Shown here: positions 7,132 to 15,049 of the stretch, piece after piece | Position numbering within the stretch: the first letter of the stretch is position 1 | Layout: each line of letters begins with the position of its first letter | Assembly: GCA_965220615.1 (NCBI GenBank) | Contig: CBDCQL010000002.1 | Location: 2,232,001-2,296,000 of the forward strand | Direction: 5' to 3' | From: JAGWBD01 sp965220615 | GTDB taxonomy: Bacteria; Chloroflexota; Anaerolineae; Aggregatilineales; Phototrophicaceae | DNA: 64,000 nucleotides | The notes under the pieces: model-generated | The model's input: only the letters and a program-made list of their open reading frames with translations | Database searches by the model: none | Told to the model about the DNA's origin: nothing | Program-made: the position numbers and the translations under genes

Positions 7132-9018
7132 TCAGCCCTGCGGCGTGCGATAGAAGAATTGCTCTCCCGCCCTTGAGGCGCCCATCTGGGTGCCGCCGCT
7201 GGCGATGTTGCCGAAGTCCGCGTTGAAGATCGTCGGCCGCAGCACGTTTTCGATCATCGGCAGAATCCAGACGTTGTCATAGTGCAGCTGGAAGAGCTCG
7301 TCGACCAGCGCCAGGTCCGCCTCCGAATAGGGGATGGTCGCCTTGCGCGCCACCAGAATCTCGTAAAGTCGCTTGACCTCCGCCGGCGGTTCATCGCCGG
7401 AAGCGCCACCGGTATTCAACCATTCGCGCCAGGAGGCGCACCACTGGCTGCTGCCCGCGTATTCCTGGTTCATGCCTGGCCGCCACTGGTAAGTCTGGAT
7501 CCAGAAGATGGAGGTCTGGGTCTGGTTGTTGCGGATACGCTCGTTCTTGACGTTGGGGTCTTCCTGACGCAGCTCGACGCGCAGGTCCGCATAGGTCGCC
7601 AGATGGTCGATCATCAGTTCGCCCACCGGGATCATGTCCGGCCGCACCGGTGACACCTCGATGAAGAAGTTGAAGGAACTGCCATCGGGGGCGGTCCGCA
7701 TGCCGTCGCCGTCACGCCCGTCCATGCCCATCTCGTCCAGCAGGGCGTTGGCCGTATCAGGGTCAAACTCCGCGGGCACCCAGGTGGGCACGCTGCCCAG
7801 TCCCAGATAGACCACGTCGATGATTTCCTCGCGGTCGATGGCGTGGCTCAGGGCGCGCCGGAAGCGCACGTCACTGGCGACTGAATGCCAGGCCGGGTCC
7901 CGGTTGCAGGTCTGGATGTAGAGGGCCGTCGGGTCTGCGTGCAAGATCAGCGGGATGGTCACGAAGTTGCCCGCTTCCTCGTTCTCCTTGTAGAGCGGGA
8001 AGTTGCTGTACTGCGTGCCGTAGAGGAAGTCGATGTCGCCGGCGATGGCGCCCAGATTGACCATTTCACCGTCGCCGAAGACCTGCGCCACCAGGCGGTC
8101 CAGATAGGGCAGCTGTTTGCCCTCGGTGTCCACCTTCCAGTAGTAGGGGTTGCGCTCCATGATCGTGCCGGATTCGGACAATTCAGAGACCAGCCAGGGC
8201 GTCAACTGCGGAAAGCCGATGCACTTCTCGCGCATCATGTGGTTGCGCGGGCAGTCCACGTTGTTGAAGAGCACGGGCCAGTCACCGGCCTCAAGCCCCT
8301 CGTCCGCCAGTTTGGCCGCCAGCTCGTCGCCGTCGGCATGAGCCGGATGGTAGTCCGCCAGATAGTGCGACGGTTTGATCATGTCGTTGTAGGAGGTCCA
8401 GGCGGTGATCGCCAGGTCGCGCAGGATGCCGCCCGAGGGCGAATCGAAGGTCAGGCTGAAGCTGTAGTCGTCGATGACGTCCAGCTGCGCCGGCGTACCG
8501 CTGGCGGAGCGAAACTTGTTGGGGAAGGCGCCGTATTCCTCGTTGCTGTAAAGATCGTTGAATGTGAAGGCCACGTCGGCGGTCGTCACCGGCACGCCAT
8601 CCGACCAGCGCAGCCCCTCGCGCAAGGTGAAGGTGAAGACGGTGGCATCCTCGTTGACCGAAAATCTCTCGGCTACGTTGCCGTAGAAGCCCTCGACGTC
8701 AATGCCGGGGGCGGCGATGATGGGTTCCAGATTCATGACGTACATTTCGCCGGAAAAGCCGAAGGCGCTGGTGAAGGCCGTGCGCAGCGTGCCGCCATGC
8801 ACGCCCGGCTCCCACTCCGGCTGGTCCTCCAGCGAGACCAGCAGGCCTGGCCCGACGACCAGCGGGTTGTTTGGCAGCCGTTCCGCCAGCGGCGGCAACT
8901 CGCCGGCATCCACCTGGGCCTGGAAGGGATCGAGGCCGGCGTCCTGGGCCAGGCCCGCCCCGCCAATGGCGACCAGGGCCAGTATCAACAGGGTAACAAG
9001 AATGCGAGATACAGTCAT
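7132..9018 (-). CDS. ABC transporter substrate-binding protein, family 5 (peptide type)
   Basis: A 628-residue exported solute receptor. The first 25 residues (MTVSRILVTLLILALVAIGGAGLAQ) form a signal peptide; no lipobox cysteine is seen, so the anchoring mode is unclear. The SBP_bac_5 signature is visible in the segment beginning VFTFTLREGLRWSDGVPVTTADVAFTF and in the later RFRRALSHAIDREEIIDVV. GGAGG lies 6 bp upstream of the ATG. It follows the sulfatase gene by 15 bp and precedes both permeases, giving the usual order receptor, B, C, D, F. Length is above the roughly 530 residues of DppA, as in many Chloroflexota homologs. The ligand is not predictable from sequence. Confidence 0.9.
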   Translation of the reverse strand: MTVSRILVTLLILALVAIGGAGLAQDAGLDPFQAQVDAGELPPLAERLPNNPLVVGPGLLVSLEDQPEWEPGVHGGTLRTAFTSAFGFSGEMYVMNLEPIIAAPGIDVEGFYGNVAERFSVNEDATVFTFTLREGLRWSDGVPVTTADVAFTFNDLYSNEEYGAFPNKFRSASGTPAQLDVIDDYSFSLTFDSPSGGILRDLAITAWTSYNDMIKPSHYLADYHPAHADGDELAAKLADEGLEAGDWPVLFNNVDCPRNHMMREKCIGFPQLTPWLVSELSESGTIMERNPYYWKVDTEGKQLPYLDRLVAQVFGDGEMVNLGAIAGDIDFLYGTQYSNFPLYKENEEAGNFVTIPLILHADPTALYIQTCNRDPAWHSVASDVRFRRALSHAIDREEIIDVVYLGLGSVPTWVPAEFDPDTANALLDEMGMDGRDGDGMRTAPDGSSFNFFIEVSPVRPDMIPVGELMIDHLATYADLRVELRQEDPNVKNERIRNNQTQTSIFWIQTYQWRPGMNQEYAGSSQWCASWREWLNTGGASGDEPPAEVKRLYEILVARKATIPYSEADLALVDELFQLHYDNVWILPMIENVLRPTIFNADFGNIASGGTQMGASRAGEQFFYRTPQG

Positions 9019-9033
9019 TGCTTTCCTCCATGT

Positions 9034-10410
9034 TTAGCTTCGAAATGATCTGATGCCTGTGTTTTCCAGAGATTTCCTGCTCGTTTCCCGTTCCGGCATC
9101 ACCTCCTCCAGCCCGCGGCGCAGGCCCTCCAGAATCTCCGGATACTGCGGATCGCGCAGGGCATTGTGCATCTCGCCGGGGTCGGCCACCAGGTCCACCA
9201 GTTGCTCGCGACGGGAACCCTCATCGTACAGCATGTACTTGTGGCGCCCGTCCGTGACCATGCGGCCGATTTCGCTCTCGACCGGCGCCAGCCCGCGCCA
9301 GGGGACGGCCGCCCGCCCTTCCAGCAGCGGGCGCAGACTCCTGCCACGCAGGCCTGACGGCGGTTCCACGCCGGCGACGTCGCAGAGCGTCGGCAGCAGG
9401 TCCAGCCCGTTGGAGACCGGCCGGTTCTCGAGGGCGGCGCGGCGCCGCACGCCCGGCCCGGCAATGAGCAACGGGACGCGGGCTGCCTCGTTGTAGAAGG
9501 CCGTCTTGTGCTCCATGCGGTGACTGGCATCCATGTCGCCGTGGTCGCTGGTGAAAATCACCAGGGTCTCCCCGGCCGCGCCACTCTCCTCCAGCGCATC
9601 CAGAATCTTGCCCAGTTGCCCGTCGACGCGCTCCGTCAGTCGCGCGTAGGCATGGCGGTGCAAACGCCAGCGTTCCTCGTCATAGCGTTCGCGCGCCAGT
9701 GGCTTGAAGGGGCTGCGGGCCTGCATCAGGGAGATGGCTTCGGGCTCATCCGGCGGAATGTCGAAGTTGTCCGGCAGCGGCGGACAGTGCCAGGCGAAAA
9801 ACTCGTCCCGCGCCATCCCCGGCGGAATGGCCAGGGCCGCGTCCAGTTCGCGCAGTTCGTCGCTGCTGTGTCGCTCAAGCTGCCTGCGGCGCTGCTCGTC
9901 GGCAAAGTCGCGGATGGCCATGAAGCAGATGTCATGCGGATTGATGAAGCAGGCCACCAGGCAGAAGGGACCTTCCTGCGGGCGGCGCAGGGCCTCCGCG
10001 CAGGCCCCGGCCAGTTCATCGCGATCGTCCCGGCAGAAGGTCTCGAAGCCCAGGTCCTCCGGCGTCCAACCCGCCGGCAGGTGCTCCTTGCCGCCCCAGA
10101 GCGTGCGGTAGCCGGCGCGGCGCAATTGCCAGCCCAGGGCCGAGCGGCGGACATCATCAGGGATGTCAGCATCCGGCCCGTCGTCGTTGTGCAGGATGCC
10201 GAATTCACTCCCCATGCGCCCCGTCACCAGACTGAAACGCGAGGGCAGACACATGGGGTTGCTGCACCAGGCCTGGGTGAAGCGCAGGCCCTGCGCGGCG
10301 ATGCGGTCCATGGCCGGCGTACGCAGATGACGGTTACCGGCGCAACTCATCATGGAGGCGCCCTGCTGATCGCTCACGACCAGCAGGATGTTGGGCCGCC
10401 TGTCTGTCAT
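9034..10410 (-). CDS. Type I sulfatase (arylsulfatase family)
   Basis: About 458 residues of the alkaline-phosphatase-superfamily sulfatases, which cleave sulfate esters. The active-site consensus C-x-P-S-R is present as CLPSR with Cys54, the residue converted to formylglycine; the metal ligands in PNILLVVSDQQ near the N-terminus and in VIFTSDHGDMDASH are also present. There is no signal peptide, so it is probably cytoplasmic and acts on imported sulfated compounds. I use the ATG at 10408-10410, directly before RRPNILL; an ATG 15 bp upstream (10425) is also possible and neither has a strong ribosome site. It is the first gene of the operon with the peptide-type importer, which suggests the transporter brings in its substrate. 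No formylglycine-generating enzyme is in the window. Confidence 0.9.
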   Translation of the reverse strand: MTDRRPNILLVVSDQQGASMMSCAGNRHLRTPAMDRIAAQGLRFTQAWCSNPMCLPSRFSLVTGRMGSEFGILHNDDGPDADIPDDVRRSALGWQLRRAGYRTLWGGKEHLPAGWTPEDLGFETFCRDDRDELAGACAEALRRPQEGPFCLVACFINPHDICFMAIRDFADEQRRRQLERHSSDELRELDAALAIPPGMARDEFFAWHCPPLPDNFDIPPDEPEAISLMQARSPFKPLARERYDEERWRLHRHAYARLTERVDGQLGKILDALEESGAAGETLVIFTSDHGDMDASHRMEHKTAFYNEAARVPLLIAGPGVRRRAALENRPVSNGLDLLPTLCDVAGVEPPSGLRGRSLRPLLEGRAAVPWRGLAPVESEIGRMVTDGRHKYMLYDEGSRREQLVDLVADPGEMHNALRDPQYPEILEGLRRGLEEVMPERETSRKSLENTGIRSFRS

Positions 10411-10474
10411 GCCGCTGGCCATCATCCGGTCACTTCTGTCAGGAATGTCTCTTCACTTCCGGAGAACGGAAAGA

Positions 10475-10480
10475 ATTGTA
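10475..10480 (-). promoter_or_regulatory. -10 box of the sulfatase-importer operon
   Basis: On the minus strand the sequence reads GCACTACAAT, a TACAAT -10 hexamer about 65 bp upstream of the sulfatase start, in the gap after the GH32-like gene. No clear -35. Confidence 0.35.
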
Positions 10481-10508
10481 GTGCCCCTCCGGATATCCGG
10501 CCAGAAAT

Positions 10509-11963
10509 TCAGTTGGCCGGACCCAGGTGCCAGGCCCGCAGACGTCCGACTGCCGTGGCGCCGCCGCGGCTGAAGAGCCTGACGCCCGTCGAGTCCGGGC
10601 CGGGATAGATCCGCTGCGTCAGGAAACGCTGGCGACCGACGAACACTTCAAGCACGGAGCGGTCGAGGAACACCCGCAGGCGGGGCCCTGTCTCCTGGTC
10701 GAAGCGGAAGGGCGCCTCCTGCAGGGCCCGTCCCTGCAGATAGTCCAGGTCCGCGCGTCCGCTGGACCGGCTGAAGTCGATCCGGACCCTGGCCGCTTCG
10801 CGCGTGAAGGAGACCCGGGTCTGCTCGTCGCCGTCGGGCGAGCGGCGCAGGACCAGACCGAACTCTTCGGCATCCGTCCGCCCGAATTCGAGGTCGAGTT
10901 CGAGACTGTCGCCACGGATCGCGGGCAATTCGAGTTCCCCGCCCGCCTCGACGAGCAGGTCTTCCAGTTCCTGCGGCTCCCGACGCAACGCTTCCAGTTC
11001 CGCCGCCGGCTCGTAGTGAAGCGACCCCCCGCCCGGCGCCAGTGAGATCACCACCGGCATACTCAACACACCGGACCAGCCCGATCGCTCGCAGGCGGCC
11101 TGACTCCGCCCTTCGTGAAGATTGGCGAAGAGGATGCGCCGCCCGTCTTCGTCGAGCAGGCAGCGCGGGGCATGGAAGTTGCCGCCGGGCCAGTTGATGG
11201 GGTCGAAGGCTTCCGCTTCGAAGCGTCGCTCCCGATAGTTCCCGAGATAGTAACGGCTGCCCATCGGCCTCGCGTAGCCCTGCGGCCGGCGGTGACAGAA
11301 GTGCAGCAGCATCCACTTGTCACCCAGTTCGAAGAGCTGCGGGCAGGAACAATCGTCGTTTTCGTCGGTCCAGCGGCGCTGCGACTGAAGAAACCTGTCC
11401 ACGTAATCCCAGCCCTGCAGATCGCGCGAGCGGAAGAGGTGCAGGGCGTCACCGCCCTCGACGGCATCGCGCGTGCCGGTCAGCGCGTAACACCAGTCGC
11501 CCTCCTGCCAGGCGGTCACGTCGTTGCTGCGCGGATATAGCCCATCCCCCTGCACCGGATGACGCAGGACCGGATACCGTGGGTCGAAGCGCCATTCCAG
11601 CAGATCGCCCGCGGGGTTGCTGGCGATGCAACTGGCCCCGCCCCCGTCGGGATGGGGGAAGATGAGGGTCGGCATCCCCTTGAAGATGAAGAGACCGCCC
11701 GTTTGACCCCGTTCCAGCGCGTCGGGGTGCCGCTCCCAGTGGACCAGGTCGCTGGACGACACGTGCGCCCAGGCCTTGTAGACGTAGCCATCGCTGCGGC
11801 GCGGCGGCCCCGCCTGCGCCCAGGAGCTGTGGAGAAAGAAGACGTGGTAACGCCCCCGCCATTTGATGGCCGCGCAGGGGTCCCAGAGCAGGCCTTCCGA
11901 CGGCAAATAGTGCCAGATGGGCCGGTCATGGTCCTGCAGGGTGCTCTCCTGAGCCATGGTCAT
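10509..11963 (-). CDS. Glycoside hydrolase family 32-like protein
   Basis: A 484-residue protein with the layout of GH32 (beta-fructosidases): a five-bladed propeller followed by a C-terminal beta-sandwich from about residue 345. The nucleophile motif (family WMNDPNG) appears as LLWDPCAAIKWRGRYHVFF with Asp28, and the transition-state Asp (family RDP) as SNDVTAW with Asp148. The family EC motif carrying the acid/base Glu is DDCSCPQLFEL here, with Ser206 where Glu is expected. The C-terminal end, DRSVLEVFVGRQRFLTQRIYPG, is typical of GH32. The start at 11961-11963 has AGGTGA 4 bp upstream. There is no signal peptide. It may be an inactive, altered-specificity or related-family enzyme; fructan or sucrose use is not assured. 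Confidence 0.75.
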   Translation of the reverse strand: MTMAQESTLQDHDRPIWHYLPSEGLLWDPCAAIKWRGRYHVFFLHSSWAQAGPPRRSDGYVYKAWAHVSSSDLVHWERHPDALERGQTGGLFIFKGMPTLIFPHPDGGGASCIASNPAGDLLEWRFDPRYPVLRHPVQGDGLYPRSNDVTAWQEGDWCYALTGTRDAVEGGDALHLFRSRDLQGWDYVDRFLQSQRRWTDENDDCSCPQLFELGDKWMLLHFCHRRPQGYARPMGSRYYLGNYRERRFEAEAFDPINWPGGNFHAPRCLLDEDGRRILFANLHEGRSQAACERSGWSGVLSMPVVISLAPGGGSLHYEPAAELEALRREPQELEDLLVEAGGELELPAIRGDSLELDLEFGRTDAEEFGLVLRRSPDGDEQTRVSFTREAARVRIDFSRSSGRADLDYLQGRALQEAPFRFDQETGPRLRVFLDRSVLEVFVGRQRFLTQRIYPGPDSTGVRLFSRGGATAVGRLRAWHLGPAN

Positions 11964-12100
11964 GCTGTCACCTGTCGCTCTCTTCCTGTTACCTGCATCA
12001 TCTGATCGCCTGGCACGGCAGACCGGGAGCGCCAACTCTTGGTCCGGCCTGCGAATCCCGTTGTCTGGGAGTACACTGTGGCGGCGTCAATCCAGGCCGG

Positions 12101-12106
12101 ATTGTA
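12101..12106 (-). promoter_or_regulatory. Candidate -10 box for the GH32-like gene
   Basis: Minus-strand TACAAT in the divergent gap between the GH32-like and amidohydrolase genes, about 138 bp before the chosen GH32-like start. On the plus strand a TACACT at 12072-12077 may serve the amidohydrolase. Confidence 0.3.
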
Positions 12107-12165
12107 GTTGCCGGCGGGCGTTCCGGCCATCACTTGCCAGACGGGCGAGGCAGGGAGTTACGACG

Positions 12166-13230
12166 ATGGGAATGATTGTCGATACCGACGTTCACTGTGG
12201 CGTCAGCAAACAGCGCATGCTGGACTTCCTGCCCGAACCCTGGCGAACCCGCGTGGCCGACGGCAGCGACGGGCCCGGGCACCTGGGTTACTGGAACCCC
12301 AACGGCGTCAACCGCCGCGATGCCGTCACGCCCGACGGCCGCCGCATCGAGGGCGACCCGCAGACCCTGGCGCAGTATCACTTCGACCACTACAACATCG
12401 ATTACGGCATCCTCAACGCCGGCGGCGTGCACGTCGGGCTGTCGCCGGAGCCGGACTTCGCCGCCGCCTATTGCAGCGCGATGAACGACGTCTACGTCAA
12501 CGACTGGCTGACGGCGGACGAGCGCTTCCGCTATTCCATGATCGTCTCGCCGGCGGACCCCGCGCTGGCCGCCGGGGAGATCCACCGCCTCGGCGATCAT
12601 CCGGGCGTGGTGCAGGTGCTCATGCCCAGCGGCGCGCAGTACGGCTACGGCCACCGCTTCTATCACCCTATCTATGAAGCGGCGGAAGCCCAGGGCCTGC
12701 CGGTGGCGATCCATCCTGGCTCGGAAGGGCGCGGCGTATCCGGCGCGCCCTCGTCGGCCGGTTACCCCGGCAGCTACTTCGAGTGGCACAGCAACCTGGT
12801 GGGCAGTTACATCGCCCACATGATCAGCCTGGTGGCGGAAGGCGTCTTCAACAAGTATCCCGGCCTGAAGTTCGTCCTGATCGAAGGCGGCGTTTCCTGG
12901 TTGCCGCCCGTGCTGTGGCGCCTTGACAAGAACTGGAAGTCCCTGCGCATGACCGTCCCCTGGCTGGAGCGACCGCCCGGCGAGATCGCCTGCGAGCACA
13001 TCCTGCTCACCACCCAGCCCATCGAGGAGCCGGACAACATCGCCTGGCTGCACGCGATGCTGGGCATGTTCCCGGCGGACAGGATGTTGATGTTCTCCAC
13101 CGACTTCCCGCACTGGGACGGCGACACACCGGATTTCGCCATGCGTCTGCTGCCGGCCCACCTGCGCGACGCCGTGATGTGGGAAACGGCTTGCCGACTC
13201 TACAGGCTGCCGGTGCCGGAGCATGCCTGA
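12166..13230 (+). CDS. Amidohydrolase family 2 protein (ACMSD-like TIM barrel)
   Basis: A 354-residue metal-dependent hydrolase or decarboxylase of the Amidohydro_2 group. The N-terminal metal site reads MIVDTDVH (Asp8, His10), a mid-protein histidine lies in PVAIHPGSEG, an EGG motif in VLIEGGVSWLP, and the conserved C-terminal aspartate in MFSTDFPHWDGD. The ATG has GGGAG 8 bp upstream. The downstream Rieske gene starts 8 bp before this stop, so the two are translationally coupled and probably work on the same substrate. Family members include aminocarboxymuconate-semialdehyde, gamma-resorcylate and related decarboxylases as well as hydrolases; substrate unknown. Confidence 0.88.
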   Translation: MGMIVDTDVHCGVSKQRMLDFLPEPWRTRVADGSDGPGHLGYWNPNGVNRRDAVTPDGRRIEGDPQTLAQYHFDHYNIDYGILNAGGVHVGLSPEPDFAAAYCSAMNDVYVNDWLTADERFRYSMIVSPADPALAAGEIHRLGDHPGVVQVLMPSGAQYGYGHRFYHPIYEAAEAQGLPVAIHPGSEGRGVSGAPSSAGYPGSYFEWHSNLVGSYIAHMISLVAEGVFNKYPGLKFVLIEGGVSWLPPVLWRLDKNWKSLRMTVPWLERPPGEIACEHILLTTQPIEEPDNIAWLHAMLGMFPADRMLMFSTDFPHWDGDTPDFAMRLLPAHLRDAVMWETACRLYRLPVPEHA

Positions 13231-13597
13231 GCGCAGACTGCACGCCGTGGCGCCGCTTGGCGAACTGCCGCCCGGCTCGCGCAAGATCGTCGACGTAGAC
13301 GGGCGATCGATCGGCCTCTTCAACGTGCACGGCCAGATCATCGCCGTGCTCAACGTCTGCCCGCATGAACTGGCGCCCGTTTGCCTGGGGCGCTGGAGCG
13401 GCACGACCACGCCCGCCCCGCCCGGTCAGTTCAACTGGGGCCGCGAAGGCGAGATCCTGCGTTGCCCCTGGCACGGCTGGGAGTTCGACCTGCTCAGCGG
13501 CGACTGCCTGACCGATCGCCGTCGCCTGCGCCGCTTCCCCACCCGCGTGGCGGACGGCCAGGTCTACGTGGACCTCTCCCCCGGCACCAGGGCCTGA
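13223..13597 (+). CDS. Rieske [2Fe-2S] ferredoxin-like protein
   Basis: A 124-residue single-domain Rieske protein. The cluster ligands are Cys46-Pro-His48 and Cys81-Pro-Trp-His84 (CPWHGWEFDLLSGDC). Thirty-two residues separate the two ligand pairs, versus about 16-20 in common Rieske ferredoxins; the insert includes SGTTTPAPPGQFNWGREG. No membrane segment is seen, so it is likely a soluble electron carrier for an oxygenase, or a partner of the coupled amidohydrolase gene with which it overlaps by 8 bp. No oxygenase large subunit is next to it. The start is the ATG inside the final codons of the upstream gene. Confidence 0.85.
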   Translation: MPERRLHAVAPLGELPPGSRKIVDVDGRSIGLFNVHGQIIAVLNVCPHELAPVCLGRWSGTTTPAPPGQFNWGREGEILRCPWHGWEFDLLSGDCLTDRRRLRRFPTRVADGQVYVDLSPGTRA

Positions 13598-13640
13598 AGC
13601 GCTTCATCTGTCCGCCATCTGCATCGCCCGGGCAACGCCG

Positions 13641-13649
13641 TGCTATACT
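13641..13649 (+). promoter_or_regulatory. Extended -10 promoter copied with the Uma2 remnant
   Basis: TGCTATACT, identical to the element before the intact Uma2 cluster, followed as there by a GGCAAGGGAGAC leader and the remnant start codon. Its conservation shows the duplicated unit included the promoter. Confidence 0.5.
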
Positions 13650-13678
13650 CGTTTGACGGGCAAGGGAGACTCCGACGC

Positions 13679-13853
13679 ATGGCCGTCAGAGACCTGACGC
13701 TGCTCACTGCAGCGGGCGCAGCGCGCCGAAGTCCACGCGCCCGACGCCGATCCGACGCTGCCGCCGGGCCAACTCGGCCCCGATAACGCACTCGAGGCGC
13801 CGGACCTGCTGCCCGGCTTCTCCCTGCCCCTGCGAGAAATCTTCGACGAGTAA
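13679..13853 (+). pseudogene. Uma2 family gene remnant with internal deletion
   Basis: The first 12 codons (MAVRDLTLLTAA) match the intact Uma2 genes at 981-2707. The sequence then jumps at GCAGCGGGCGCAGCGCG into the distal part, which reads AQRAEVHAPDADPTLPPG and ends LLPGFSLPLREIFDE at the TAA at 13851-13853. The two parts are in different frames. About 390 bp of the middle, including the whole PD-(D/E)xK core, are missing, and the junction falls in short similar GCGG-containing sequences. It is a dead copy. Confidence 0.85.
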
Positions 13854-13858
13854 GGCAT

Positions 13859-15049
13859 TCAGCCACCCTTGACGGAGCCCGCCAGCAGGCCGCGCACGAA
13901 ATAACGCTGCAGCGCGAAGAACACGATCAGCGGCACCACGATCGAGACGAAGGCGCTGCTGGTCAGAATCTCCCAGTTGTCGCCGCGCGAACCCAACAAC
14001 TCGCGCAGTTGCGAGGTCATCACGATCTGGCCGGGTTCCTTGCTGAGGAACACCAGCGCCACCAGCAGGTCGTTCCACACCCACAGGAACTGGAAGATGG
14101 CGAAGGAGGCCAGCGCCGGCAGGGACAGCGGCAGGATCAGACGCGTGAAGGTCTGGAAGTGCGAGGCGCCGTCGATGCGCGCCGACTCGATGATCTCCTT
14201 CGGCAGCCCGGCGATGTAGTTGCGCAGCAGGAAGATCGCCAGGGGCAGGCCGAAACCGGTGTGCGCCAGCCAGATGCCGGGGTAGGACTTGGCCTCGAAG
14301 AAGGGCAGGATGTGCGAGACCTGGTTGTACATGCGCAGCAAAGGAATCAGCGACATTTGCAGCGGCACCACCAGCAGACCCACCACCAGCGCGAACAACA
14401 ACTGGCGACCGGGAAACTCGGTCCAGGAAAAGGCGTAGGCGGCGAAGGCCGCGATCGCGATCGGGATGATGGTCGAGGGGATGGTCACGGTGAAGGTGTT
14501 GATGAAGGCCTGGTCGACCCCCTCGGATTCGACGATCTCGCCGTAGTTTCCGAGGGTGAATTTGGGCGGCACGGCGGCATGGAAATAGATGCGCCGGCCG
14601 CGACTCATGTCGAATTCGACCGGCGAGCGCATCTCGTAGCGCCCGTCGGCCTGCACCGTCAGCGTAACCCCGTCGCCGAGGTCAGCGCCGGCGCCGGCAG
14701 CGAAGGCTTGCGGCTCGGTGGAGCGGATACCGAAGGCCAGCACCTCCTTCTCACCCGTCGGGAACACCTCGCCACGGATGAACCAGGCGCCGTTCTCCCC
14801 GACCTGGTCCTCGCTGGTGCCCGTGCGCGCCGCCTCGCCGCGCTCGGTGACGCTCAGCGCCGTCCACCAGCCGGAGACGGCCAGCAGGTCCTTGTCGCGA
14901 AAGGAACTGATGAACAGGCCGAATGTCGGCAGCGTCCAGAGGACCACGATCAGCAAGAGGGCGAGGCGCGCCAGCAGGGCGCCCGGCGTCATGTTGACCA
15001 GGGGCAGTTGCAGGCCGCTGTCGCCGACCTTTTCCATTCTGACGCTCAT
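13859..15049 (-). CDS. Sugar ABC transporter permease, AglG/MalG type
   Basis: A 396-residue inner-membrane subunit of a carbohydrate importer. After the first helix (LALLLIVVLWTLPTFGLFISSF) comes an extracytoplasmic domain of about 120 residues (residues 55-180), then five more helices. The EAA loop reads GLPKEIIESARIDGASHFQTF, a hallmark of MalG-type permeases, and the C-terminal RYFVRGLLAGSVKGG is standard. The large periplasmic insertion is known from AglG of alpha-glucoside transporters and separates this group from common MalG proteins (about 280 residues). The ATG overlaps the stop of the partner permease (ATGA). No sugar ATPase gene is in the window, so a shared MsmX/UgpC-like ATPase elsewhere is likely. 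Confidence 0.9.
   Translation of the reverse strand: MSVRMEKVGDSGLQLPLVNMTPGALLARLALLLIVVLWTLPTFGLFISSFRDKDLLAVSGWWTALSVTERGEAARTGTSEDQVGENGAWFIRGEVFPTGEKEVLAFGIRSTEPQAFAAGAGADLGDGVTLTVQADGRYEMRSPVEFDMSRGRRIYFHAAVPPKFTLGNYGEIVESEGVDQAFINTFTVTIPSTIIPIAIAAFAAYAFSWTEFPGRQLLFALVVGLLVVPLQMSLIPLLRMYNQVSHILPFFEAKSYPGIWLAHTGFGLPLAIFLLRNYIAGLPKEIIESARIDGASHFQTFTRLILPLSLPALASFAIFQFLWVWNDLLVALVFLSKEPGQIVMTSQLRELLGSRGDNWEILTSSAFVSIVVPLIVFFALQRYFVRGLLAGSVKGG

Noticed and set aside
12130..13410. 426-residue open frame on the minus strand opposite the amidohydrolase
   Set aside because: Antisense shadow; the plus-strand gene carries intact metal-binding motifs.
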